The translations under genes and the position numbers were made by a program. A stretch of 46,465 bases of DNA, taken from positions 1-46,465 of the forward strand of contig JAPLKB010000025.1 of NCBI GenBank assembly GCA_026388275.1. The letters run 5' to 3'. Each line of letters begins with the position of its first letter. The stretch's first letter is position 1. The notes under the pieces were generated by a model. It saw only the letters and a program-made list of their open reading frames with translations. It did no database searches and was not told where the DNA came from. This document shows, one piece after another, positions 39,970-46,465 of this stretch. Origin of the DNA: Pseudomonadota bacterium (lineage in GTDB: Bacteria; Desulfobacterota; Syntrophorhabdia; Syntrophorhabdales; Syntrophorhabdaceae).

Positions 39970-40034
39970 AAGGGGATATTCCTAAGAAAGTAAGAAACTC
40001 CTGATGTTATTTACTTCTTAAAGAATGTCCCCTT
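39970..40034. repeat. Imperfect palindrome with GGGGAYATTC ends
   Basis: AAGGGGATATTCCTAAGAAA, GTAA (39970-39993) pairs with TTACTTCTTAAAGAATGTCC, CCTT (about 40011-40034), 20 of 24 positions. GGGGACATTC-type ends are common on small palindromic repeats moved by REP-associated (Y1) transposases. It occupies the gap between the antitoxin promoter and the next gene. Confidence 0.6.
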
Positions 40035-40055
40035 TCATCTTACTTTTGTTCACCT

Positions 40056-40427
40056 TCACAAAGTTTGAGTAGCAGAATCGATAGTAATGGCCAAGGTGGC
40101 TCGCAGCCAACTGAACTTTGCCTTCATGAAATCAAAATCAGGTCCGGACGTAATAAAGGCCGCCTTTCCCTTGATCAGGTAGCCGGTACCAGCCCCACGC
40201 AAGCCCTGAACCTTGCTGCTTCCCAGCGTAATCAGCACATTGGGGTTGTAGGCAACGTTAGCTTCTGTTTTGTTCATGTAACCTGCAGGAATAAACAATC
40301 GTCCATCTGATGATATTCTGACGTAGCTATTCCAGGTATTGACCATATGCGGCCCATCCTGTCCCAATGTCGCAATGGCAACAACCCCATCCTGTTTCAA
40401 AATTTCCAGCAATTTTTCCGGAATCAT
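40056..40427 (-). CDS. Pyridoxamine 5'-phosphate oxidase-fold flavoprotein
   Basis: This protein of about 123 residues begins MIPEKLLEILKQDGVVAIAT, LGQDGPHMVNTWNSYVRISS and DGRLFIPAGYMNKTEANVAY, the split-barrel FMN-binding fold of small PNPOx-like proteins, with VLITLGSSKVQGLRGAGTGY, LIKGKAAF completing the barrel. These proteins reduce or bind flavins or haem breakdown products; the substrate here is unknown. ATG 40427 follows GGAGG; an upstream ATG at 40472 lies in the attC. It is a cassette gene by position, though no attC follows it. Confidence 0.82.
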   Translation of the reverse strand: MIPEKLLEILKQDGVVAIATLGQDGPHMVNTWNSYVRISSDGRLFIPAGYMNKTEANVAYNPNVLITLGSSKVQGLRGAGTGYLIKGKAAFITSGPDFDFMKAKFSWLRATLAITIDSATQTL

Positions 40428-40460
40428 TTGACTACCTCCTTTTGTTTGGTTTGTTGTTCT

Positions 40461-40527
40461 GTCTAACGACAAGCTGAGCCAGAGGCAACGCTCTTAGTTG
40501 CCGATTGGCTCCAGCGATTGGTTATGC
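40461..40527 (-). other. attC site 9
   Basis: Minus-strand cores are GCATAAC (40527-40521) and GTTAGAC (40467-40461). CAATCGCTGGAGCCAATCGG pairs with GCCTCTGGCTCAGCTTGT. The stop of the HicB-like gene overlaps the first core. It resembles attC site 2 closely (shared GCTGGAG and CTCAGCTT). Confidence 0.85.
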
Positions 40528-40761
40528 TACTTTTTGTAACTTATTCACAAGTTCTTTGCCAGATATCGGTACAGGGAGTCGTTTGTTGTCCTCTTTATAG
40601 AGCAGTATTGTTTCCTCTATAATCTCACAAAGTTCGTTGAATACTTCGCGCTCATCGTCTCCATGACACCCGCCATAGAAAAGTTCAGGACAACTACCTA
40701 TGAAACAGTTATCAGTGTCTGACCACTCAATGATTTTTACGTATTTTGATCCAGGGGTCAT
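40522..40761 (-). CDS. HicB-like protein
   Basis: This 79-residue protein reads MTPGSKYVKIIEWSDTDNCF, IGSCPELFYGGCHGDDEREV, FNELCEIIEETILLYKEDNK, the partial RNase-H fold of HicB antitoxins (strand-turn-C-P-E-L-x-x-x-G-C-H-G...). A short C-terminal tail replaces the usual DNA-binding domain. No intact hicA is adjacent; a short open frame upstream ends in an overlap with the ATG (ATGA). It has its own attC. Confidence 0.75.
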   Translation of the reverse strand: MTPGSKYVKIIEWSDTDNCFIGSCPELFYGGCHGDDEREVFNELCEIIEETILLYKEDNKRLPVPISGKELVNKLQKVA

Positions 40762-40762
40762 T

Positions 40763-40935
40763 TTTTAACCTCCTCAATGGCAGTTTGTACTGCTTTTTCC
40801 TGGTAGTGCTTCGCGTCTTCATTTCCATTACCTGAAATAGGGTAAATTCACCCTGCCTGGGACCAAGAATGCCGACAACCGGATATTTTTTCATGGAAGT
40901 GATGATAGCCTCCTGGAAGGTTCTTTGGATCATCC
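40763..40935 (-). pseudogene. Scraps upstream of the HicB-like gene (AAA_14-like start)
   Basis: The minus strand reads MIQRTFQEAIITSMKKYPVV, GILGPRQ (40933 to about 40855), like the beginning of ATPases of the DUF4143/AAA_14 type (K..P.V.I.GPRQ.GKTT), but the P-loop is cut after GPRQ. A different frame then gives GNGNEDAKHYQEKAVQTAIE, EVKK and a stop overlapping the next ATG. Both look like fragments. Confidence 0.4.
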
Positions 40936-41150
40936 TTGTATATTGAAACACATCATTTAAATATGCAAGGTAATATTTGATATTGGGGAATTTATAAACA
41001 ATTAAAAAGATGCCTGAGCAATGTCCCAAGGTCCAATATTTTACCTGCCCGAACGACCATAAGGGAGTGGGCGAGAGGGAAAAGAATTAAAGGCATTGCC
41101 TCTCACAGGGCACTGCCGGAAAAAATTGCTCTCACTGTGAAAGCAATTGT

Positions 41151-41181
41151 GGAAATCCGTGTAACATTTACACGGATTTCC
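41151..41181. other. Strong hairpin in the gap before zur
   Basis: GGAAATCCGTGTAA-CAT-TTACACGGATTTCC is a perfect 14-bp stem with a three-base loop and no T-run. The 472-bp gap 40936-41407 otherwise holds no convincing gene and is AT-rich near its end. Confidence 0.6.
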
Positions 41182-41371
41182 TGTAATAGTCGATAAATCA
41201 ATAATAACAGCATGTTGCATAATATCATTTTATAACTGGTTCCTAATAAATTTTCTGATGGGACACTCCATGCATTCTGTGGGAATAAAAACTATTATCA
41301 TTTATATGATTATACAATCTACATCATTACTTATGTTTGCCACGCATTTGAGTGCATAATATGATGCTTAA

Positions 41372-41399
41372 TTGAAAATAAGTTTCATTTGTGTATAAA
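41372..41399 (+). promoter_or_regulatory. Candidate zur promoter close to the start codon
   Basis: TTGAAA (41372-41377), a 16-nt spacer and TATAAA (41394-41399) lie just 8 nt before the zur ATG, so transcription would begin at or near the start codon. Upstream AT-rich dyads such as AACTATTATCATTTATATGA could be Fur/Zur-type operators. Confidence 0.5.
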
Positions 41400-41407
41400 A
41401 TAAGATC

Positions 41408-41839
41408 ATGGACTTTATCACACAGTTGAAAACGCTGAATCTGAAAGCCACACCGAAACGGCTGGCTATTCTCGAAATACTGGCGGAAGCGCCGGGGTAT
41501 CTGGGGCCTGAAGAGGTCTGGAACACGATGAAAGAGAAGTTCAAGAACATCGGTCTTCCCACTGTTTACAGAAACCTCGAAGACCTGTCAAGGGGAGATA
41601 TAATTATCAAGGTTATCCACCCTGACCGCAAACTCTACTATTTCTATTGCCATAATGCCGGTCACCACCACCATTTCGTGTGTATTTCCTGCAGAAAGGT
41701 GGAGGATATTCAATTCTGCGGGATGAAGGAAATTGAGGACGAGGTCGAAAGCACCCTGAAGGGTCATGTGGTATCTCATTTGCTGCAGGTTTACGGGTTT
41801 TGTAATACATGTCTGAAGAACAAGGTGATATCAATATGA
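41408..41839 (+). CDS. Fur-family regulator, probable Zur
   Basis: This 143-residue protein has the Fur layout: an N-terminal winged helix (LNLKATPKRLAILEILAEAP, FKNIGLPTVYRNLEDLSRGD) and a metal-binding dimer domain (HNAGHHHHFVCISCRKVEDI with CxxC, and FCNTCLKNK with the second CxxC). The two CxxC pairs bind structural zinc, and the His cluster would be the sensing site. Its place directly upstream of znuACB strongly suggests it is the zinc repressor of this operon. No Shine-Dalgarno sequence precedes the ATG. The stop overlaps znuA's start (ATGA). Confidence 0.86.
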   Translation: MDFITQLKTLNLKATPKRLAILEILAEAPGYLGPEEVWNTMKEKFKNIGLPTVYRNLEDLSRGDIIIKVIHPDRKLYYFYCHNAGHHHHFVCISCRKVEDIQFCGMKEIEDEVESTLKGHVVSHLLQVYGFCNTCLKNKVISI

Positions 41840-42795
41840 CAAAAGGTTTTTTGAAAACCAGGAATTTTTTAAGCTTTTTGCTGATTTTAGCGCTTTCTCT
41901 CACTATGATAAGCTGCAGGAAGACAGAACAGCTCCCAACAGGGCAAAAAAAGTTAAATATCGTTACAACTCTTTTCCCCCTCTATGATTTTACAAGAAAT
42001 ATTGCCGGCGATAAGGCGCAGGTAACGCTGCTCCTGCCTCCAGGTGTAGAGCCGCACAGTTTTGAACCGAAACCGGGCGACATGCTGAGAATAAATAATG
42101 CCGACGTGTTTATATATACCGGTAAATTTATGGAACCCTGGGTTGAGAGTATCCTGAAAGGGGTAGACCGCAAGAAGCTCGTTGTTGTTGATACGAGCAG
42201 GGGCATTGTTTTAAACAAGGAAAAAGAAGATGAAAAAGACCATGACAATAAGCACGGGCATGGAAAGATAGACCCCCACATATGGCTTGACCTGTCAAAT
42301 GCCGGAAAGATAGTGGATAACATTCTCGACAGCCTGATAGAGAAGGATGCAGGTAACAGGGATTATTATACAAAAAATGCCCTGGCATATAAGGCAAAAC
42401 TGAACGGAATGGATGCAAAATACCGGGAAGCTTTCTTGACATGTAAAAAGCATACTTTTGTCCACGGCGGCCATTTTGCCTTTAACTATCTTGCAAAGAG
42501 ATATAATCTCCAATATATTGCGGCATATCACGGGTCTCCTGATGCGGAGCCCACCCCGAAACGCCTGATCGAATTGAAAAACAAACTGAAACAATACGAT
42601 ATAAAATACATATATTTTGAAGAACTGATATTACCAAAGGTTTCCGAGGTTATATCAAGGGAAACCGGGGCAACCATGCTGAAACTTCACGGTGCTCATA
42701 ATATCAGCAAAGAAGATATGGATAAAGGTATAACTTTCCTTGACGTAATGGAGGAAAATCTGAAAAACTTAAAGGTCGGGCTTGAATGTCAGTAA
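41836..42795 (+). CDS. znuA: Zinc ABC transporter substrate-binding lipoprotein
   Basis: This protein of about 319 residues is a cluster A-I metal-binding protein. It has a lipoprotein signal (FLLILALSLTMISC), VTTLFPLYDFTRNIAGDKAQ with VTLLLPPGVEPHSFEPKPGD (first ligand His), WVESILKGVDRKKLVVVDTS, a charged His-rich loop (KEKEDEKDHDNKHGHGK), IDPHIWLDLSNAGKIVDNIL (second His), TFVHGGHFAFNYLAKRYNLQ (third His region) and a terminal ligand in FEELILPKVSEVISRETG. The His loop favours zinc over manganese. ATG 41836 is preferred over 41809 because of AAGGTGA at proper distance. Confidence 0.92.
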   Translation: MTKGFLKTRNFLSFLLILALSLTMISCRKTEQLPTGQKKLNIVTTLFPLYDFTRNIAGDKAQVTLLLPPGVEPHSFEPKPGDMLRINNADVFIYTGKFMEPWVESILKGVDRKKLVVVDTSRGIVLNKEKEDEKDHDNKHGHGKIDPHIWLDLSNAGKIVDNILDSLIEKDAGNRDYYTKNALAYKAKLNGMDAKYREAFLTCKKHTFVHGGHFAFNYLAKRYNLQYIAAYHGSPDAEPTPKRLIELKNKLKQYDIKYIYFEELILPKVSEVISRETGATMLKLHGAHNISKEDMDKGITFLDVMEENLKNLKVGLECQ

Positions 42796-42815
42796 AATTT
42801 AAAGGGCGGGTTTGA

Positions 42816-43586
42816 ATGTCAATAGAAGTCATATCAGTGGATGGGCTGTCTTTTCAGTATAATGCCGTGGATGTCCTCACCGATTTATCATTTGATTTGA
42901 GCGAAGGCGGTTATATCGGGCTTGTCGGTCCGAACGGGTCAGGCAAGACAACGCTGATAAAGCTGCTTCTCGGATTCTACAAACCAACTAAGGGGACTGT
43001 CAAACTCTTCGGCTATGACCCTGCCGGTTTCCAGGACTGGTATAAAATCGGGTATTTGCCGCAGAAGATCGTTTCTTTTAATCCCAACTTTCCCGCTACA
43101 GTAAAAGAAATTGTTGCACTGGGTCTTCTTTCAAGAAAAAAGCTTCCAAAATGGCTAAGCAAAGCTGACAAAATGGCAGTAGGCAATGCTATGGAATTAA
43201 TGGACATTACGAATATCAAGAATGAGCTTGTCGGTGAGCTTTCAGGCGGGCAGCAGCAGAGAGCTCTTATTGCAAAGGCAATAGTAAGCGAGCCCGAGTT
43301 GCTCATCCTTGACGAACCGACAACCGCCCTTGACCCTGAGACAAGAGAGAAATTTTTCAGCCTTTTGAAAGAGCTTAACGAGCAGAAGAAGGTAACGATT
43401 ATCATTATTACCCATGACACAGGGACAATCGGTAAATATGCATCAAAGCTCCTCTATCTTGACAAAAAGATCATCTTTTACGGAAGTTTTGAGTCTTTTT
43501 GCATATCCACCGATATGGCGAATTATTTTGGTGAATATTCACAGCATTTGATTTGTCACAGACACGATACAATAAACCAATTATGA
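42816..43586 (+). CDS. znuC: Zinc ABC transporter ATP-binding protein
   Basis: This 256-residue ABC ATPase has Walker A GLVGPNGSGKTTLIKLLLGF, Q-loop GYLPQKIVSFNPNFPATVKE, signature ELSGGQQQRALIAKAI, Walker B LLILDEPTTALDPETRE and the switch His in IIITHDTGTIGKYASK. The GYLPQ...FP.TV pattern is typical of metal (ZnuC/MntB-type) transporters. It powers uptake by ZnuB. It starts 20 nt after znuA, where the preceding 21 bases partly repeat the end of znuA (AAAGGGCGGGTTTGAATGTC). Confidence 0.94.
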   Translation: MSIEVISVDGLSFQYNAVDVLTDLSFDLSEGGYIGLVGPNGSGKTTLIKLLLGFYKPTKGTVKLFGYDPAGFQDWYKIGYLPQKIVSFNPNFPATVKEIVALGLLSRKKLPKWLSKADKMAVGNAMELMDITNIKNELVGELSGGQQQRALIAKAIVSEPELLILDEPTTALDPETREKFFSLLKELNEQKKVTIIIITHDTGTIGKYASKLLYLDKKIIFYGSFESFCISTDMANYFGEYSQHLICHRHDTINQL

Positions 43587-43678
43587 GTGTTGAATTATGA
43601 ATGATAAATTAAAACAGGTCAATGACTTGCAATTACCGGGGCTTAATCACGATAAAATCGGGACAATCCGAAATTGAT

Positions 43679-44491
43679 ATGATAAATATGCTCGATTTTC
43701 TCAATCATGGTTTTGTCCAGAAGGCGCTCATTGCCGGGTCATTCATTGCCATCTTATGCTCAACGCTCGGGGTTTTTCTTGTGCTGAGGCGTCTTTCGCT
43801 CATCGGAGACGGTCTTGCTCACGTCACCTTCGGCAGCATTGCCGTCGGGCTTTTTTTTAAATCTTCTCCTGTTTATGTGGCAGTGCCTATTGTGATGCTG
43901 AGTTCGCTTGGTATTCTGAAATTGGTAGAAAAAGCCCGTATCTATGGGGATGCGGCAATAGGCATTGTATCATCCCTCGGGATTGCAGCAGGAGTTATGA
44001 TGGCGAGCATTGCCGGCGGCTTCAATGTGGATCTTTTCAGCTATCTCTTCGGGAATATATTGTCCATCAGCATTGAAGAGGTAATAGCCTCAATTGTCCT
44101 GTCAATCATACTGATTACCGTGATATTGCTCTTTTACCAGGAGCTCCTTTCAGTGACTTTTGATGAAGAGTCTGCCAAAGCATCGGGAGTCAATACAAAA
44201 AGGATCAATTCGATCCTTGTACTCCTCACCGCATTAACGGTTGTTCTTGCTATGAAGATGGTGGGGATCATGCTTGTATCAGCCCTTCTGATAATACCCT
44301 CTGTTACGGCGCTGCAGATGGCAAGAAGCTTCAGGTCTACCATGTTCATTGCCTCTATTGCAGGGGTACTGTCTGTTGTAATTGGTATCTGCATCTCTTT
44401 TGCTGCGGACCTGCCCACAGGGGCTACAATTGTGCTCTTGAATATCCTGTTTTTTATCTGCGCCTTTATCTATAAAACCCTGCGCTCGTAA
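43679..44491 (+). CDS. znuB: Zinc ABC transporter permease
   Basis: This protein of about 270 residues has about eight or nine membrane helices and matches the ABC-3 permease family: GFVQKALIAGSFIAILCSTL, GVFLVLRRLSLIGDGLAHVT (conserved R-R-x-S-L-I-G-D-x-L-A-H), GIVSSLGIAAGVMMASIAGG, KASGVNTKRINSILVLLTAL and ALLIIPSVTALQMARSFRST. It forms the zinc path with ZnuC. The frame extends up to 43622; ATG 43679 (or 43688) begins the family-like part, although no strong ribosome-binding site is seen. Confidence 0.93.
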   Translation: MINMLDFLNHGFVQKALIAGSFIAILCSTLGVFLVLRRLSLIGDGLAHVTFGSIAVGLFFKSSPVYVAVPIVMLSSLGILKLVEKARIYGDAAIGIVSSLGIAAGVMMASIAGGFNVDLFSYLFGNILSISIEEVIASIVLSIILITVILLFYQELLSVTFDEESAKASGVNTKRINSILVLLTALTVVLAMKMVGIMLVSALLIIPSVTALQMARSFRSTMFIASIAGVLSVVIGICISFAADLPTGATIVLLNILFFICAFIYKTLRS

Positions 44492-44508
44492 GCCCTCTCC
44501 CCTCCATC

Positions 44509-44861
44509 GGTTATGTAATTGTTCTGTTTCTTGCTTATTCTTAGCTCTTTTCTCCTGGACGGTCAGCGGCATGTCGGGGATATTGATCTGCGGCGGTCTG
44601 CTTCGCCTTGCGATCCTCCAGCGTACATTAAGTACGCTTACGGCCTGCAAATCTCACAGCCCATCCACATCTGCAAAATCCCCGACATGCCGCTGCCCAC
44701 TCAACCCGGATTCACATATACACTTATGTGAATCCGGAATAAAGAAGGTGGTGAGTTTCTTCATTTCTATTTCTATTTTCTCCCTCCCCATGTTTTCTCT
44801 TTGTAAAAGCTTGTCAATAATCATTCTGTGAGTCAATTTTTCATACAACTATGACAATACC
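44509..44861. repeat. Large dispersed repeat family 2, copy C
   Basis: This most complete copy begins GGTTATGTAATTGTTC, has GGTCAGCGGCATGTCGGGGA, a central AGCGTAC-ATTA-AGTACGCT core, ATCCCCGACATGCCGCTGCC, the hairpin GATTCACATATACACTTATG and ends TATGACAATACC, the inverse of copy B's start GGTATTGTCA. It lies just after znuB. The minus-strand frame across it (44654-44848) shares HK.ICESGLSGQRH with the frame in copy A and is repeat-derived. Confidence 0.82.
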
Positions 44862-45034
44862 TTTGCCTCCCCCTCGGATGGGAAAATGTGGGTGGGGGTG
44901 AAGCACAAATAACTTCCGAAGTCCTTAGCTTGAACATCACTTCCTTCATACTGTATTTCAAACGGAAAGAGCGATTATGAATATGGAAATTTTCAGAGGC
45001 CCTGGACTTGAAAATAGTGTATAGTGTTAAGATA

Positions 45035-46465
45035 ATGATGGACGAACACAAGACGAAAGAACAACTGATGCATGAACTGGCAGAGTCGCGCCTGCAGGTT
45101 GGTGATCTGAAAACATTACTTACTACATACATGCAGCAGGAAGAAACATTGAAGGAGACCGAAGAGATACTCCAGGCATTGATCAATGCTACAAGAGAAA
45201 CCTTGTTGCTCATTGACACTGGAGGTACGGTTCTTCTGGCGAATGAGGTAGTGGCCCAGAGGTTGGGCAAAAGCGTCAAGGAACTCATCGGAAGCTATCT
45301 GTACGACCATTTCCCTCCAGAAGTCACGAGGGTTAGAAAAGAACAACACGATAAAGTTATCCTTTCCGGTGAACCAGTGCACTTTGAAGATGCCAGGGGA
45401 GGGATGTTCTTCGAAACATATTGCTACCCTGTTTTTGATAAGGAAGGGAAGGCATCAAGAGTAGCCATTTTTTCTCATGAAATTACAGAGCGGAAGGAAG
45501 CTGAGAGAAAGCTCGTTGAATCTGAAGAACGTTACCGGATAGCGATAGAACACTCCAACGACGGGGTAGCCCTGTTAAGGGGAGACAAGCACATATATGT
45601 GAATAAGAAATTCCTGGAAATCTTCGGCTACGACAGCCCTGATGAGGTCATAGGGAAAACCCATGAGCTAACTGTGCACCCCGATGCTCTTCCTATGGTT
45701 ATAGAGTACAACAGGAAGAGACAAAGAGGCGAACCCGCCCCGTCGAACTACGAGTTTAAGGGTATTCGCAAGGACGGTACACCAATCTTTGTGGACATCT
45801 CCGGTGCCGGGACTATATTCCGTGGTGAACCGGTCGCGCTTGTGTATTTCAGGGACATTACCGAGCGCAAGCGGGCCGAGGATACGCTTCGGGAAAGTGA
45901 AGAAAGATACCGCTCCATCTTCGATAATGCCATTGAAGGTATATATCAGGGATTACCTGGAGGACAATACATAAGTGTCAATCCTGCCCTTGCCAGAATG
46001 CACGGCTTTGAATCTCCTCAGGAGATGATGACTACCGTTACTGATATTGGAAGCCAGATATTCGTGAATCCCGAAGATCAGGAAAAATACAGAGAAATAG
46101 TTGAGAAAGAAGGCGCTGTCGTTAACTTCGAATTTGAACTCTATCGTAAGGATAGAAGCAAGATATGGGTTTCCACAAATGCCCGTGCTGTTCGTAACAA
46201 CAACGGTGAGACGCTCTATTACGAAGGCACCGTTGAAGACATCACCTCCCGCAAGCAGGCTGAAGAAGAAAGAACACGCCTTGAATCCCAGCTCCGCCAT
46301 GCCCAGAAGATGGAAGCAATAGGCACCCTTGCAGGAGGCATTGCCCACGACTTCAACAACCTCCTCATGGGGATCCGCGGCTATGCTTCACTTATGCTGA
46401 TGGAGTTCGATCCATCCCATCCCCATTATGAAAAGCTCACACGGATTGAAAGTCAGGTGCAAAGC
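45035..46465 (+). CDS. PAS-domain sensor histidine kinase (partial, runs off the end)
   Basis: The frame is open from ATG 45035 to the window edge, 477 codons. After a coiled-coil start (KTEQ-like [20 protein letters not shown]) come three PAS domains at about residues 45-155, 165-280 and 290-410, each ending in a D/E-I-T-E-R-K-like signature ([60 protein letters not shown]). Then follows the dimerisation domain with [20 protein letters not shown], the autophosphorylated His being in IAHDFNN. No transmembrane segment is seen, so it is probably cytosolic. The ATPase domain and any partner regulator lie beyond the window. Confidence 0.88.
   Translation, partial: MMDEHKTKEQLMHELAESRLQVGDLKTLLTTYMQQEETLKETEEILQALINATRETLLLIDTGGTVLLANEVVAQRLGKSVKELIGSYLYDHFPPEVTRVRKEQHDKVILSGEPVHFEDARGGMFFETYCYPVFDKEGKASRVAIFSHEITERKEAERKLVESEERYRIAIEHSNDGVALLRGDKHIYVNKKFLEIFGYDSPDEVIGKTHELTVHPDALPMVIEYNRKRQRGEPAPSNYEFKGIRKDGTPIFVDISGAGTIFRGEPVALVYFRDITERKRAEDTLRESEERYRSIFDNAIEGIYQGLPGGQYISVNPALARMHGFESPQEMMTTVTDIGSQIFVNPEDQEKYREIVEKEGAVVNFEFELYRKDRSKIWVSTNARAVRNNNGETLYYEGTVEDITSRKQAEEERTRLESQLRHAQKMEAIGTLAGGIAHDFNNLLMGIRGYASLMLMEFDPSHPHYEKLTRIESQVQS

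Noticed and set aside
31800-40800. CRISPR array, because of regularly spaced ~60-bp palindromic segments
   Set aside because: Spacing is set by whole genes, the segments differ in sequence outside the cores, and they have attC architecture; no cas genes.
44654-44848. Minus-strand frame of 64 codons in repeat copy C
   Set aside because: Shares SGLSGQRH with the frame in copy A only because the DNA repeat is shared; length and ends differ.
45788-46348. Short frames on both strands within the histidine kinase
   Set aside because: They are shadows of the continuous kinase frame, which carries PAS and HisKA signatures.
1-46465. tRNA or rRNA genes
   Set aside because: No cloverleaf with a conserved TTC-loop or rRNA core sequence was noticed on either strand; a covariance search was not possible.

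Overview
The window reads as chromosomal DNA of an anaerobic, selenium-using bacterium, most likely a syntrophic or sulfur-cycling member of the former Deltaproteobacteria (Desulfobacterota). Evidence: a respiratory formate dehydrogenase with an NrfD-type membrane subunit, a nine-gene V/A-type ATPase, a GctAB-like CoA-transferase pair, a rhodanese lipoprotein with an in-frame UGA followed by a bacterial SECIS-like hairpin, and many short palindromic dispersed repeats. The phylum call is an inference from gene content.

Layout. 1-5403 (+): end of formate dehydrogenase alpha, its FeS and membrane subunits, tatA, a Sua5-type tRNA-modification enzyme, a small lipoprotein, a zinc-ribbon protein and ftsY. 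5404-10455: a decayed integron-like segment in the canonical layout. It has an integrase N-terminal remnant (-), a strong promoter and a GTTGGGC core, then + strand cassettes: solute-binding protein, molybdopterin oxidoreductase, VapBC, GNAT acetyltransferase, methyltransferase and a broken hypothetical gene. Two attC sites are recognisable. 10600-20698 (+): IS630 scrap, strong promoter, cytidylate kinase-like gene and the V-ATPase operon G/H-C-I-K-F-E-A-B-D. 20699-26580: adenosine-specific kinase family gene, M29 aminopeptidase (-), hisF (-), a DUF2939-like gene, thrC, and the selenocysteine rhodanese. 26593-31795 (mostly -): MITE-like repeats, DUF559 nuclease, two methyltransferases, CoA-transferase B and A separated by a repeat, and an EthD fragment cut by another copy of it.

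31816-40761 (-): a second cassette array with nine attC sites, all in one orientation. It carries a methyltransferase with an in-frame stop, a DUF2284 protein, two unrecognised proteins, a HEPN-like/DUF5343 pair, a tandem-HEPN protein, a PD-(D/E)XK-like nuclease and a small unknown. It also contains an IntI C-terminal remnant, a Phd/ParE toxin-antitoxin pair, a flavin-binding PNPOx-fold protein and a HicB-like protein. 41408-44491 (+): zur-znuA-znuC-znuB zinc uptake. 44509-46465: a third copy of the large repeat, then a PAS-type histidine kinase running off the end.

The most interesting points are the selenocysteine rhodanese, the two oppositely oriented cassette arrays with integrase halves lying just inside a shared ~45-bp direct repeat (5404 and 39215), and several repeat families, one nested inside another and one placed inside the V-ATPase operon.
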